A stretch of 64,000 nt of DNA from Ferriphaselus sp. R-1 (GTDB taxonomy: Bacteria; Pseudomonadota; Gammaproteobacteria; Burkholderiales; Gallionellaceae), in the NCBI RefSeq assembly GCF_000746095.1, contig NZ_JQKP01000001.1, positions 372,001 through 436,000 of the forward strand, written 5' to 3'. The position numbers and the translations under genes are program-made. Shown here one piece after another: positions 50,037 to 59,038 of this stretch. The notes below the pieces were generated by a model, which was not told the origin of the DNA, did no database searches, and saw nothing but the letters and a program-made list of their open reading frames with translations. Positions within the stretch are counted from its first letter, which is position 1. Each line of letters opens with the position of its first letter.

Positions 50037-50377
50037 ACCGGATGGTGACCGGCGCGCATTACGGTCTGCGCGATTGGCTGGCCCAGCGCGTGACCGCTGT
50101 GGCGATCGCCGCCTACAGTATCTTCGTCGGGGCTTGGCTGCTGCTCCATCCGCAACCCGGCTACGACGGCTGGACCGGGCTGTTCTCCAGCAACGTGATG
50201 CGTACGTTTTCGCTGCTGTTCCTGCTGGCGGTGTTCTACCACGCCTGGATAGGCGTGCGCGACATCGTGATGGACTACGTCAAACCAGCTTTCATTCGGC
50301 TGGCGATCCACGTCGTGGTCATCCTGCTGTTGGTGTTGTACACCCTTTGGTCGGTGCAAATTCTCTGGGGCATGTGA
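50030..50377 (+). CDS. sdhD: Succinate dehydrogenase membrane anchor subunit
   Basis: A 115-residue, three-helix anchor with [18 protein letters not shown] and [17 protein letters not shown], which contains the conserved His and Asp-Tyr of the quinone/heme region. Start ATG 50030 overlaps sdhC; longer frames lie inside sdhC. Its TGA shares a base with the sdhA ATG. Confidence 0.93.
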   Translation: MVNRMVTGAHYGLRDWLAQRVTAVAIAAYSIFVGAWLLLHPQPGYDGWTGLFSSNVMRTFSLLFLLAVFYHAWIGVRDIVMDYVKPAFIRLAIHVVVILLLVLYTLWSVQILWGM

Positions 50378-52140
50378 TGGCGGTCAACAAACGAACCTTT
50401 GATGTGGTGGTGGTGGGCGCGGGTGGCGCGGGGATGCGCGCGGCGCTCACGCTGGCGGAATCCGGCCTCAAGGTGGCGGTGCTGTCCAAGGTGTTCCCGA
50501 CGCGCTCGCACACCGTGGCGGCGCAGGGCGGCATCGCGGCCGCGCTGGGCAACGTCAAGGAAGACAACTGGCTGTGGCATATGTACGACACGGTCAAGGG
50601 CTCCGACTATCTGGGCGACCAGGATGCCATCGAGTTCATGTGCCGTGCCGCGCCCGAGGTGGTGTATGAACTGGAGCACTTCGGCATGCCCTTCGACCGG
50701 CTCGACAGCGGCAAGATCTACCAGCGCCCGTTCGGCGGCCACATGCAGGCCTTCGGGCGCGAGTCGGTGCCGCGCGCCTGCGCCGCCGCCGACCGTACCG
50801 GCCATGCGCTGCTGCACACGCTGTACCAGCGCAACGTGCGCGCCAACACCCATTTCTTCGTCGAATGGATGGCGCTCGATCTGGTGCGCGACGAGCACGG
50901 CGACGTGCTTGGTGTCACCGCACTGGAGATCGAGACCGGCGAAGTCACGCTGTTCCACGCCCGCGCCACCTTGCTCGCCACCGGTGGGGCAGGGCGCATC
51001 TTCGCTTCCAGCACCAATGCCTACATCAACACCGGCGACGGCCTCGGTATGGCGGCGCGTGCGGGCATCCCCTTGCAGGACATGGAGTTTTTCCAGTTCC
51101 ACCCCACCGGTGTGTACGGCGCGGGCGTGCTGATCTCGGAGGGCGTGCGCGGCGAGGGTGGCTACCTCGTCAACAAAGACGGCGAGCGCTTCATGCCGCG
51201 CTATGCGCCGACCGCGCAGGACCTGGCCAGCCGCGACGTGGTGTCGCGCGCCATCGCCACCGAAATCAAGGAAGGGCGCGGCTGCGGCCCGCGCGCCGAC
51301 CATGTACTGCTGAAAGTTGATCATGTCGGTGACGAGGTGATCCGTCATCGCCTCCCCGGCATCCGCGAGATTTCGCTCACGTTCGCTCACGTCGACCCGG
51401 CCAAAGCGCCTATCCCCGTCGTGCCCACCGCGCATTACATGATGGGCGGCATTCCCACCAACCTGCACGGCCAGGTGGTCGCGCCCTACGGCACTGCGCC
51501 GGAAGAGGTGGTGCAAGGCCTGTACGCCATCGGCGAATGCGCCTGTGTCTCGGTGCATGGCGCGAACCGGCTGGGCTGCAACTCCTTGCTCGATCTCATC
51601 GTGTTTGGCCGCGAAGCGGCGCGCCAGATCGTCGAGGACTTGCAGCGCAACCCGCATCCCAAACGCTTGCCGGACGGCGCAGCCGACCCGGCACTGGCAC
51701 GTCTGGCGCGACTGGAGAGCCAGCAGCATGGCGAGCGCGTGGCCGAGGTCGGCGCGGCGATGCGCGAGGTGATGCAGACCCATTGCGGCGTGTTCCGCTT
51801 CCCCGAGCTGCTGGCCGAAGGCGTGGACAAGATACGGGAAGTGGCGGAGCGCGCGCGCCAAACCGCTATCGGTGACAAGAGCCGGGTGTTCAACACCGCG
51901 CGCATCGAGGCCTTGGAGTTGGATAACCTGATCGAGGTGGCGCAAGCGACCATGGTTTCGGCTGCGGCCCGTACCGAGAGTCGTGGCGCGCACGCCCGTG
52001 CCGACTTCCCGCAGCGCGACGATGACCATTGGTTGCGCCATTCGCTCTATTTCAGCGCCGATCAGCGCCTGGATTACAAGCCCGTGCGGCTGAAGCCACT
52101 GACGGTCGACTCCTTTCCGCCCAAGGCCCGGGTGTATTGA
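50377..52140 (+). CDS. sdhA: Succinate dehydrogenase flavoprotein subunit
   Basis: Oxidises succinate to fumarate with covalent FAD. The 587-residue protein has the dinucleotide motif [13 protein letters not shown] (13-25) and His45 in [10 protein letters not shown] as the FAD-linked residue. Catalytic-region motifs are [11 protein letters not shown] and [15 protein letters not shown], followed by [13 protein letters not shown]. The expected sdhB gene does not follow; an HDOD gene is next. Subunit B must be encoded elsewhere or the locus has been rearranged. Confidence 0.97.
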   Translation: MAVNKRTFDVVVVGAGGAGMRAALTLAESGLKVAVLSKVFPTRSHTVAAQGGIAAALGNVKEDNWLWHMYDTVKGSDYLGDQDAIEFMCRAAPEVVYELEHFGMPFDRLDSGKIYQRPFGGHMQAFGRESVPRACAAADRTGHALLHTLYQRNVRANTHFFVEWMALDLVRDEHGDVLGVTALEIETGEVTLFHARATLLATGGAGRIFASSTNAYINTGDGLGMAARAGIPLQDMEFFQFHPTGVYGAGVLISEGVRGEGGYLVNKDGERFMPRYAPTAQDLASRDVVSRAIATEIKEGRGCGPRADHVLLKVDHVGDEVIRHRLPGIREISLTFAHVDPAKAPIPVVPTAHYMMGGIPTNLHGQVVAPYGTAPEEVVQGLYAIGECACVSVHGANRLGCNSLLDLIVFGREAARQIVEDLQRNPHPKRLPDGAADPALARLARLESQQHGERVAEVGAAMREVMQTHCGVFRFPELLAEGVDKIREVAERARQTAIGDKSRVFNTARIEALELDNLIEVAQATMVSAAARTESRGAHARADFPQRDDDHWLRHSLYFSADQRLDYKPVRLKPLTVDSFPPKARVY

Positions 52141-52204
52141 GGGCCGGGCTAAACTTTGCATGGCGGCTGCCGTTAGATGGGCAGATGGTCAGGGGGAGCT
52201 TGGT

Positions 52205-53053
52205 ATGAGACAAGGTATGCGGGGAGTGGATGACTGGGTGGCGTTCCTGAGCAAAGCCGATATTCCGGTGCTCAAGCGCACTGGGCGTGAGCTCGCGGTG
52301 TTGCGTCAGGATCCGGAGAAGTTGGGTGCCCGCAAGGTCGCCGAGGTCATTTCGCGGGACCCGTTGATGACCGTCAAGCTGTTGCGTTACCTCCAGTCAC
52401 ACAGAAGCCGGAACCAGACCAACGATGTGCTCGTGGTCGAGCAGGCGTTGATCATGCTTGGGCTGGACGTGTTCTTCAACCGGGTTCCAGCCGAACACTC
52501 GGTGGAGGAGGTGCTGCATACCCATCTTGATGCACTGACCAGTTTGTTGCATGTGGTGCATCGCGCTCATCGTGCCTCCGGCTATGCCCGTGAATGGGCC
52601 GTACTCCATCTGCATGACATGCATTATGAGGAGGTACGCATCGTTGCGCTGCTGCATGATTTGGCCGAGATGCTGATGTGGTGTTTCGAGCCCGAGGCGA
52701 TGCTGGAAATCCGGCATATCCAACAACACGACAAGGCATTGCGCAGCCGGGACGTGCAGAAACAGGTGCTGGGGTTTCCCTTGATCGAGTTGCAGCACGA
52801 GCTCGCGAAGGCGTGGAACCTGCCCGAGCTGCTGTTGAGTTTGAACGACACTGAGCATTCCCGCCATCCGCGCGTCCGCAACGTGGAGCTGGCGATCAAT
52901 CTGGCGCGCCACTCGGCCAACGGCTGGGATGATGCCGCCCTGCCGGACGATTACAAGGATATCGGTGAGTTGATTCGCATGTCGGCAGACGAGGTCATGG
53001 CCATGGTGGCGATGGAGTCGGGGGCCGCCTGCGACCTGAGTCGTCCCCACTGA
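52205..53053 (+). CDS. HDOD-domain protein
   Basis: A 282-residue protein dominated by an HDOD domain (about 15-230), recognisable from DIPVLKRTGRELAVLR, VISRDPLMTVKLLRYL and LLHDLAEMLMW. HDOD proteins resemble HD phosphohydrolases but usually lack catalytic metals and act in signalling. No other domain is attached. ATG 52205 is set by a GGGGGAG site. It is convergent with ffh. Confidence 0.85.
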   Translation: MRQGMRGVDDWVAFLSKADIPVLKRTGRELAVLRQDPEKLGARKVAEVISRDPLMTVKLLRYLQSHRSRNQTNDVLVVEQALIMLGLDVFFNRVPAEHSVEEVLHTHLDALTSLLHVVHRAHRASGYAREWAVLHLHDMHYEEVRIVALLHDLAEMLMWCFEPEAMLEIRHIQQHDKALRSRDVQKQVLGFPLIELQHELAKAWNLPELLLSLNDTEHSRHPRVRNVELAINLARHSANGWDDAALPDDYKDIGELIRMSADEVMAMVAMESGAACDLSRPH

Positions 53054-53078
53054 ACAGGCGACGCATCGGGAGTGCGGC

Positions 53079-54428
53079 TCAGCGCATTCCCGGCATCATG
53101 CCCTTCATGCCGCGCATCATCTTGGCGATGCCGCCCTTGCTGAACATCTTCATCATCTTTTGCGTCTGCTCGAACTGGCTGAGCAGTTGATTGACGTGCA
53201 TCACCTGCACGCCCGCGCCCATCGCGATGCGACGCTTGCGGCTGGCCTTGATGAGCTCCGGCTTGGCACGCTCCAGCGGGGTCATGGAATTGATGATGCC
53301 TTCGATGCGGTTGATGGCCTTGTCGTCCACCTTGGCTCCGGCGGCGGCCTGCGACAGCTGGGCCGGTAGCTTGTCCATCATGGCGGACATGCCGCCCATC
53401 TTGCGCATCTGCACGATCTGCATCTTGAAGTCGTTGAGGTCGAAGCCCTTGCCGCTCTGCACCTTCTTGGCCAGCTTCTGCGCCTCTTCCACATCGACTT
53501 CGCGCTGCGCTTCCTCGATCAGCGACAACACGTCGCCCATGCCCAGCACGCGTTGCGCCATGCGGTCGGGGTGGAAGGCTTCGAGGCCGGTCATCTTTTC
53601 GCTCACGCCGACGAACTTGATCGGCTTGCCGGTCACGTGACGCACCGACAGCGCCGCGCCGCCGCGTGCATCGCCGTCCAGCTTGGTGAGCACCACGCCG
53701 GTGAGCGGCAGCGCCTCGCCGAAGGCTTTGGCGGTGTTGACGGCATCCTGGCCGGTCATGGCATCGACCACGAACAGCGTCTCGATCGGCTTCATCGCGG
53801 CATGGAGCTGCTTGATCTCGTCCATCATCGCCTCGTCGATGGCCAGACGACCGGCGGTATCGACGATCAGCACGTCGTGATAATGGCGGCGCGCCCAGTC
53901 ATGCGCGGCACGGGCGATATCGACCGGCTTCTGGCTCAGGTCGGAGGGGAAGAAGTCGATCTCCAGTTGCAGCCCCAGGGTGCGCAGTTGCTCGATCGCC
54001 GCCGGGCGGTACACGTCGCAGGAGACCAGCAGCACCTTCTTTTTCTGTTGGTCGCGCAGCAGCTTGGCCAGCTTGCCGGTGGTCGTCGTTTTACCGGCGC
54101 CTTGCAGACCCGCCATCAGGATCACGGCGGGCGGCACGGTGTTGAAGTTCAGCCCGGCGTTCTCCTCGCCCATCAGCTTGGTCAGCTCGCGGTGCACCAC
54201 GCCGATGAAGGCCTGTCCCGGCGACAGGCTGCCGATGACTTCCTGACCCAGCGCGGCCTCTTTCACCTGGCCGATGAACTGCTTCACTACGGGCAGCGCC
54301 ACGTCGGCTTCTAGCAGGGCCAGACGCACTTCGCGCAGCGCGTCCTGGATGTTGGTTTCGCTCAGGCGCGCTTGTCCGCGCAGGTTCTTGATGACACCGG
54401 AGAGGCGGCTGGTCAGGTTGTCTAGCAT
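53079..54428 (-). CDS. ffh: Signal recognition particle protein Ffh (SRP54)
   Basis: A GTPase that binds 4.5S RNA and signal sequences for co-translational membrane targeting. The 449-residue protein has the N domain (MLDNLTSRLSGVIKNLRGQ), G domain with LQGAGKTTTTGKLA (near 108), DTAGR and TKLDGDARGG, and a Met-rich M domain ending MRGMKGMMPGMR. It is divergent from the CcsA-like gene. The 4.5S RNA gene was not seen. Confidence 0.98.
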   Translation of the reverse strand: MLDNLTSRLSGVIKNLRGQARLSETNIQDALREVRLALLEADVALPVVKQFIGQVKEAALGQEVIGSLSPGQAFIGVVHRELTKLMGEENAGLNFNTVPPAVILMAGLQGAGKTTTTGKLAKLLRDQQKKKVLLVSCDVYRPAAIEQLRTLGLQLEIDFFPSDLSQKPVDIARAAHDWARRHYHDVLIVDTAGRLAIDEAMMDEIKQLHAAMKPIETLFVVDAMTGQDAVNTAKAFGEALPLTGVVLTKLDGDARGGAALSVRHVTGKPIKFVGVSEKMTGLEAFHPDRMAQRVLGMGDVLSLIEEAQREVDVEEAQKLAKKVQSGKGFDLNDFKMQIVQMRKMGGMSAMMDKLPAQLSQAAAGAKVDDKAINRIEGIINSMTPLERAKPELIKASRKRRIAMGAGVQVMHVNQLLSQFEQTQKMMKMFSKGGIAKMMRGMKGMMPGMR

Positions 54429-54482
54429 GGCGATTTCGGAGATGGTGTAGAATTCCGCGCAGTCTAATCATCCTGACCTGAA

Positions 54483-55295
54483 ATGTCGAACCTTGATCTC
54501 TATTTGCTGACTTTTTTGTTGTACGGCGCCTTGGCGGTGTTCTTTTGGCGTGCGCAGATGCGGGGTGAGGGTGAGGCGCTGAACCGCAGTCTCATCGGCC
54601 ATCTGGTGCTGGTGCCTTTGCTGACACAGGGTTATTTGTTGTCACATAGCCTGCGCATGCTGGGGGAGTTCAACTTCGGGCTGGCCAACGCCGTATCGCT
54701 CATTCTGTGGCTGACCATGCTGGTGTACTGGCTGGCGCGCTTCTTCTACCCGATCTGCAGTTTGCAAACCTTGGTGTTGCCGCTGGCCGCCGTCGGCGTG
54801 ATGTTGCCCGCCTTGTTCCCGGCGCTGCATCCGCTCGATTACACGGTGACCCTGGCCTTTGAGGCACACATCGCAGCGGCCATGCTGGCTTACAGCCTGC
54901 TCACCATCGCGGTGCTGCATGCCGTTATCATCTCCAGCGTGGAGAAGCGCCTGCATCATGGCAGCCTGCCCGCGCTGCTGCGCAATTTGCCGCCGCTGCT
55001 GGTGATGGAAAGCCTGCTGTTCCGCATCATCGGCATCGGCTTCGTCGTGCTCACCTTCACCTTGGCTTCCGGCATGATGTTCTCCGAACAAGTGTTCGGC
55101 AAACCCTGGGAATTCAGCCACAAGACCGTGTTTGGCCTGCTTTCCTGGGCGGTGTTCGCCATCCTGCTGGTCGGCCATCATGTCTATGGCTGGCGTGGTC
55201 GCACCGCCGTGCGCTGGACTGTGGGCGGTTTCGCTTCCCTGTTGCTTGCTTACATCGGAACACAGTTCGTCTTGCAGATCCTACTGCACCGCTGA
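54483..55295 (+). CDS. CcsA/YpjD-like cytochrome c assembly family membrane protein
   Basis: A 270-residue inner-membrane protein with about eight hydrophobic helices and conserved His residues in late loops (SHKTVFGLLSW, GHHVYGWRGR). Position divergent to ffh and sequence match the YpjD/CcsA-like proteins common in proteobacteria. A Trp-rich heme-handling motif as in true CcsA/CcmC was not seen, so a heme-delivery role is uncertain. Confidence 0.8.
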   Translation: MSNLDLYLLTFLLYGALAVFFWRAQMRGEGEALNRSLIGHLVLVPLLTQGYLLSHSLRMLGEFNFGLANAVSLILWLTMLVYWLARFFYPICSLQTLVLPLAAVGVMLPALFPALHPLDYTVTLAFEAHIAAAMLAYSLLTIAVLHAVIISSVEKRLHHGSLPALLRNLPPLLVMESLLFRIIGIGFVVLTFTLASGMMFSEQVFGKPWEFSHKTVFGLLSWAVFAILLVGHHVYGWRGRTAVRWTVGGFASLLLAYIGTQFVLQILLHR

Positions 55296-55323
55296 CCCCG
55301 CAGAGTAGGGTGGTGCAAAAAGC

Positions 55324-55348
55324 AACGGCCCCGATCGACGGGGCCGTT
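55324..55348. terminator. Bidirectional terminator between the CcsA-like gene and tRNA-Ser
   Basis: AACGGCCCCG/CGGGGCCGTT, a 10-base-pair stem with a 5-base loop, has T-runs on both sides (plus strand TTTT, minus strand from AAAAAGC). It lies between convergent genes. Confidence 0.85.
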
Positions 55349-55355
55349 TTGATTC

Positions 55356-55445
55356 TGGCGGAAGCTGTGAGATTCGAACTCACGGAGGACTTGCGTCCTC
55401 GGCAGTTTTCAAGACTGCTGGTTTAAACCACTCACCCAAGCTTCC
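55356..55445 (-). tRNA. tRNA-Ser (anticodon UGA)
   Basis: On the minus strand the 90-base sequence starts GGAAGCTTGGG, has anticodon loop CTTGAAA with anticodon TGA, a long variable arm, T-arm GAGTTCGAATCTC and encoded GCCA. The acceptor GGAAGCT pairs with AGCTTCC. Its 5' half is repeated upstream in a tandem array. Confidence 0.97.
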
Positions 55446-55546
55446 AGATTTTGTACTACGCACTCAGGCGGCAGTTTTGGCTTCGGCATCACATTGGCTG
55501 CGCAAATATGAGCCTGCACCGCCATAAGCTGCTGTGCAGCGTATGG
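55409..55546. repeat. 138-bp tandem repeat, unit 1 (contains the tRNA-Ser 5' half)
   Basis: The unit begins with the 37-base 5' half of the functional tRNA-Ser (55409-55445, cut at the anticodon) and continues with about 100 bases of non-tRNA sequence. It contains a CCATA...TATGG hairpin near its right end. Confidence 0.9.
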
Positions 55547-55684
55547 TCAAGACTGCTGGTTTAAACCACTCACCCAAGCTTCCAGATTGTGTACTACGCA
55601 CTCAGGCGGCAGTTTTGGCTTCGGCATCACATTGGCTGGGCCAATATGAGCCTGCACCGCCATAAGCTGCTGCGCAGCGTATGG
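55547..55684. repeat. 138-bp tandem repeat, unit 2 (tRNA-Ser 5' half plus spacer)
   Basis: The same length as unit 1, differing at only a handful of positions. The tRNA half is identical to the functional gene's, but the 3' half is absent, so this copy cannot form a tRNA. Confidence 0.9.
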
Positions 55685-55723
55685 TCAAGACTGCTGGGTT
55701 AAACTACCAACCCAAGCTTCCGT
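55685..55723. repeat. Partial, diverged third tRNA-Ser 5' half
   Basis: The anticodon-side bases and acceptor GGAAGCTTGGG are conserved, but the D-arm differs at several positions and still looks D-arm-like. The sequence then leaves the repeat, apart from a short GCGTATGG remnant near 55735. Confidence 0.75.
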
Positions 55724-55758
55724 ATTTTTGCGGCGCGTATGGTAACCGAAACCGGGGC

Positions 55759-56142
55759 TCAGCGCATCAGTACGGCGGCGATGACGTGGCGGTCTTCGGC
55801 GACGAGGATGTTGTAGGTGCGGCAGACGGCGGCGGTGTCCATGAACTCGACCCCGATGCGGGCCTCGATCAGGGCGCGATACAGGCGCGGATGGGCGAAG
55901 CGTTGCTGGCTGCCGCTGCCGAGCAGCAGAACCTCAGGTTTTAGTTCGAGAAAGTAGTCGAAATCGGCGGCGGTGAGCGCGTCGAAGTCGTCCACTTTCC
56001 AGTCGCTACGCACCTGTCCGGCCATCACCACCAGCGATTGCTCGTAGCGCTGGCCATTGACCGACACGTAACCATCGCCGTGGCCGGTGAAGATGTTCTG
56101 GTTGCCGTTCGAGGCGAGGTGTAGCTTCACTGCGGTCTCCAT
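55759..56142 (-). CDS. Mth938-like (DUF498/NDUFAF3-type) domain protein
   Basis: A 127-residue protein of the Mth938-like fold family with VKLHLASNGNQN, SLVVMAGQVRSDW, PEVLLLGSGSQQRF and GVEFMDTAAVCRTYN. The eukaryotic relative NDUFAF3 helps assemble respiratory complex I, but the bacterial role is not established. It is divergent from alaA. Confidence 0.85.
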   Translation of the reverse strand: METAVKLHLASNGNQNIFTGHGDGYVSVNGQRYEQSLVVMAGQVRSDWKVDDFDALTAADFDYFLELKPEVLLLGSGSQQRFAHPRLYRALIEARIGVEFMDTAAVCRTYNILVAEDRHVIAAVLMR

Positions 56143-56253
56143 TTGCTGTAGGGGGCGCTGGCGCGGTAAAATCGCGGCCTTTGTAGCCGGGTACGCCCAA
56201 GGCGGCGGATTTTACACCGCCTGCCGCACCGGCTGTTGATTTGAAAGAGTGCG

Positions 56254-57507
56254 ATGACTTCCGAAAATACGAGCCCGACCGCGCGTCCGGTGCTGAAATC
56301 CGCCAAGCTGGCCAACGTCTGCTACGACATCCGTGGCCCGGTGATGGCGCGCGCCAAGCAGATGGAGGAAGACGGCCATCGCATCATCAAGCTGAACATT
56401 GGCAACCTGGCCCCGTTCGGCTTCGAGGCACCCGAAGAGATCCAGCAGGACGTGATCCACAACCTGCCGAATTCCTCTGGTTACTCCGATTCCAAGGGCC
56501 TGTTCGCAGCACGCAAGGCCATCATGCACTACAGCCAGCAGAAGGGCATCAAGGGCGTGGGCATGGAAGACATCTACATCGGCAACGGCGCGTCCGAGCT
56601 GATCGTGATGGCGATGCAGGGCCTGCTCAACACCGGCGACGAAGTGCTGGTGCCCGCGCCCGACTATCCGCTGTGGACGGCGGCGGTGACGCTGGCGGGC
56701 GGCACGCCGCGCCATTACATCTGCGACGAGGCGAACGAGTGGATGCCCGATCTGGCTGACATGCGCAGCAAGATCACGCCGAACACGCGCGCCATCGTCA
56801 TCATCAACCCGAACAACCCGACCGGGGCGCTGTATTCCGACGAGCTGCTGCACGAGATCATCGCGATCGCCCGCGAGCACAGCCTGATCGTCTTCGCCGA
56901 CGAGATCTACGACAAGATGCTGTACGACGGCGCGACGCACACGTCCATCGCCTCGCTGGCCGAGGATGTGCTGTTCGTCACCCTGAACGGCCTGTCCAAG
57001 AACTACCGTGCCTGCGGCTACCGCGCCGGCTGGATGATCGTCTCCGGCAACAAGAAGCCGGCGCAGGATTACCTCGACGGCCTGACCATTCTGGCTTCGA
57101 TGCGCCTGTGCTCCAACGTGCCGGGCCAGTTTGCCATCCAGACCGCGCTGGGCGGCTATCAGAGCATCAACGATCTGGTCGCCCCCGGCGGTCGTCTGGC
57201 CAAGCAGCGTGATCTGGCGTACAAGCTGCTGACCGACATCCCCGGCGTGACCTGCGTCAAGCCCAAGGCGGCGCTGTACCTGTTCCCCAGACTTGATCCG
57301 GAGATGTATCCCATCGAGGACGACCAGAAGTTCATCCTCGAACTGCTGGAAACCGAGAAGGTGCTAGTGGTGCAGGGCAGCGGTTTCAACTGGAAGAGCC
57401 CGGACCATTTCCGCGTGGTGTTCCTGCCGAACGCCGACGACCTGGAAGAGGCCATCGCCCGCATCGCCCGCTTTCTGGAAAGCTATCGCAAGCGGCACGG
57501 AAAATAA
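56254..57507 (+). CDS. alaA: Alanine transaminase AlaA
   Basis: A class I PLP aminotransferase that interconverts alanine/2-oxoglutarate and pyruvate/glutamate. The 417-residue protein shares long stretches with E. coli AlaA: LANVCYDIRGPV, IIKLNIGN, APDYPLWTAAV, IINPNNPTGA and the Schiff-base Lys249 in LSKNYRACGYRAGW. It lies upstream of hom and thrC, a frequent betaproteobacterial arrangement. Confidence 0.95.
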   Translation: MTSENTSPTARPVLKSAKLANVCYDIRGPVMARAKQMEEDGHRIIKLNIGNLAPFGFEAPEEIQQDVIHNLPNSSGYSDSKGLFAARKAIMHYSQQKGIKGVGMEDIYIGNGASELIVMAMQGLLNTGDEVLVPAPDYPLWTAAVTLAGGTPRHYICDEANEWMPDLADMRSKITPNTRAIVIINPNNPTGALYSDELLHEIIAIAREHSLIVFADEIYDKMLYDGATHTSIASLAEDVLFVTLNGLSKNYRACGYRAGWMIVSGNKKPAQDYLDGLTILASMRLCSNVPGQFAIQTALGGYQSINDLVAPGGRLAKQRDLAYKLLTDIPGVTCVKPKAALYLFPRLDPEMYPIEDDQKFILELLETEKVLVVQGSGFNWKSPDHFRVVFLPNADDLEEAIARIARFLESYRKRHGK

Positions 57508-57514
57508 CCCGGTT

Positions 57515-57586
57515 GTGAGACGTAAGACGTAAGTCATGAGTTAAATCCGCGCAGCGGACAAAACCAACTTACGTCTCACGTCTCAC
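57515..57586. repeat. Large nested palindrome between alaA and hom
   Basis: 20-base arms at 57515-57534 and 57567-57586 are inverted with a single mismatch and built of GTGAGACGT/ACGTCTCAC units. A smaller TCCGC/GCGGA hairpin sits in the loop. The element fills most of the 102-base gap. Confidence 0.88.
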
Positions 57587-57609
57587 GACTAATAACTTAG
57601 GAATCACAC

Positions 57610-58923
57610 ATGAAGCCAATCAACGTAGGTCTACTCGGTATCGGTACTGTCGGCGGTGGCACGTTCACCGTTTTGCAGCGCAACGCGGAAGAGATCGCGC
57701 GCCGCGCCGGTCGTCCCATCCGCATCACCGTGGTGGCCGACCGCAATCTGGAGCATGCCAAGACCGTCACCGGCGGCGCTTGCCGCGTCACCGACGATGC
57801 CTACTCGGTGGTGAACGACCCGGAAGTGGACATCGTCATCGAGCTGATCGGCGGCTACGGCGTGGCCAAGGAGTTGGTGCTGAAGGCCATCGCCAACGGC
57901 AAGCACGTGGTCACCGCCAACAAGGCGCTGCTGGCCGTGCATGGCAACGAGATCTTCAAGGCCGCGCAGGACAAGGGCGTGATGGTCGCCTTCGAGGCGG
58001 CGGTAGCAGGCGGCATTCCCATCATCAAGGCGCTACGCGAAGGCTTGAGCGCCAACCGCATTGAGTGGATCGCGGGCATCATCAACGGCACGACCAATTT
58101 CATCTTGTCCGAAATGCGCGACAAGGGCTTGAGCTTCGACACCGTGCTGAAAGAAGCACAGCGTCTGGGCTACGCCGAAGCCGATCCCACCTTTGACATC
58201 GAAGGCGTGGACGCGGCGCACAAGGCCACCATCCTCTCCGCGCTGGCCTTCGGCATCCCGGTGCAGTTCGACAAGGCCTACGTCGAAGGCATCTCCAAAC
58301 TGGACGCCGCCGACATCAAATACGCCGAGCAACTGGGCTACCGCATCAAACTGCTGGGCATCGCCAAGCGCACCGACGAAGGCGTGGAACTGCGCGTGCA
58401 TCCCACCCTGATCCCGGCCAAGCGCTTGATCGCCAACGTCGAAGGCGCGATGAACGCCGTGCTGGTACAGGGCGACGCCGTCGGCGCGACCTTGTATTAC
58501 GGCAAGGGCGCGGGCGCGGAACCCACCGCTTCCGCCGTGATCGCCGACCTGGTCGACGTGACCCGCATGCACACGGCCGACCCGCAGAACCGCGTCCCGC
58601 ACCTGGCCTTCCAGCCCGATGCCATGGCCGACCTGCGCATCCTGCCGATGGACGAAATCACCACCAGCTACTACCTGCGTCTGCGCGTGCAGGACAAACC
58701 GGGCGTGCTGGCCGACATCACCCGCATCCTGGCCGACGAAGCCATCTCCATCGACGCCGTGATCCAGAAAGAACCCGGCGAAGGCGAGACTCAGACCGAT
58801 TTGATCCTGCTGACGCACCAGACCCGCGAGAAGCGCATCAATGCCGCCATCGCCAAGATCGAAGCGCTGGGCGTGGTGGCAGGCAAGGTCACCAAGCTGC
58901 GGTTGGAAGAGTTGGGCAAGTAA
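57610..58923 (+). CDS. hom: Homoserine dehydrogenase
   Basis: Reduces aspartate semialdehyde to homoserine, the branch point to threonine and methionine. The 437-residue protein has the NAD(P) motif GLLGIGTVGGGT (7-18), VTANKALLA, the catalytic-region NGTTNFILSEM and a C-terminal ACT domain (about 355-437) for threonine feedback. thrC follows after a repeat-filled gap. Confidence 0.97.
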   Translation: MKPINVGLLGIGTVGGGTFTVLQRNAEEIARRAGRPIRITVVADRNLEHAKTVTGGACRVTDDAYSVVNDPEVDIVIELIGGYGVAKELVLKAIANGKHVVTANKALLAVHGNEIFKAAQDKGVMVAFEAAVAGGIPIIKALREGLSANRIEWIAGIINGTTNFILSEMRDKGLSFDTVLKEAQRLGYAEADPTFDIEGVDAAHKATILSALAFGIPVQFDKAYVEGISKLDAADIKYAEQLGYRIKLLGIAKRTDEGVELRVHPTLIPAKRLIANVEGAMNAVLVQGDAVGATLYYGKGAGAEPTASAVIADLVDVTRMHTADPQNRVPHLAFQPDAMADLRILPMDEITTSYYLRLRVQDKPGVLADITRILADEAISIDAVIQKEPGEGETQTDLILLTHQTREKRINAAIAKIEALGVVAGKVTKLRLEELGK

Positions 58924-58928
58924 TCAAA

Positions 58929-59022
58929 CTCCCCTCGCCCGCAGGCGGGAGAGGGGCTGGGGGAGAGGGGCTCTGAGCGTCTACCCTCTCCCTAGCCCTC
59001 TCCCTGCAAGGGAGAGGGGACT
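58929..59022. repeat. Dispersed CCCTCTCC/GGAGAGGG palindromic repeat (hom-thrC gap)
   Basis: Two back-to-back hairpins, CCCCTCGCCCGC/GCGGGAGAGGGG and CCCTCTCCCTGCA/AGGGAGAGGG, fill the 115-base gap between hom and thrC. Same family as the copies at 10288 and 17148. Confidence 0.88.
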
Positions 59023-59038
59023 GACTAGGTAGATCAAA

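Noticed and set aside
50275-52161. 628-codon minus-strand open frame opposite sdhA
   Set aside because: A shadow of sdhA: low-complexity His/Gln/Arg/Ala composition and no family features. The same reasoning removes the long antisense frames opposite hflK, hisZ, purA, hisS, der, the 7TM gene and ppx.
55547-55723. Second and third tRNA-Ser genes in the tandem array
   Set aside because: Only 5' halves are present; no variable arm, T-arm or acceptor 3' strand follows, so no cloverleaf can form.
55409-55723. CRISPR array
   Set aside because: The repeat period is 138 bp with near-identical spacers and tRNA-derived sequence, and there are no cas genes. No other CRISPR-like repeats were seen.
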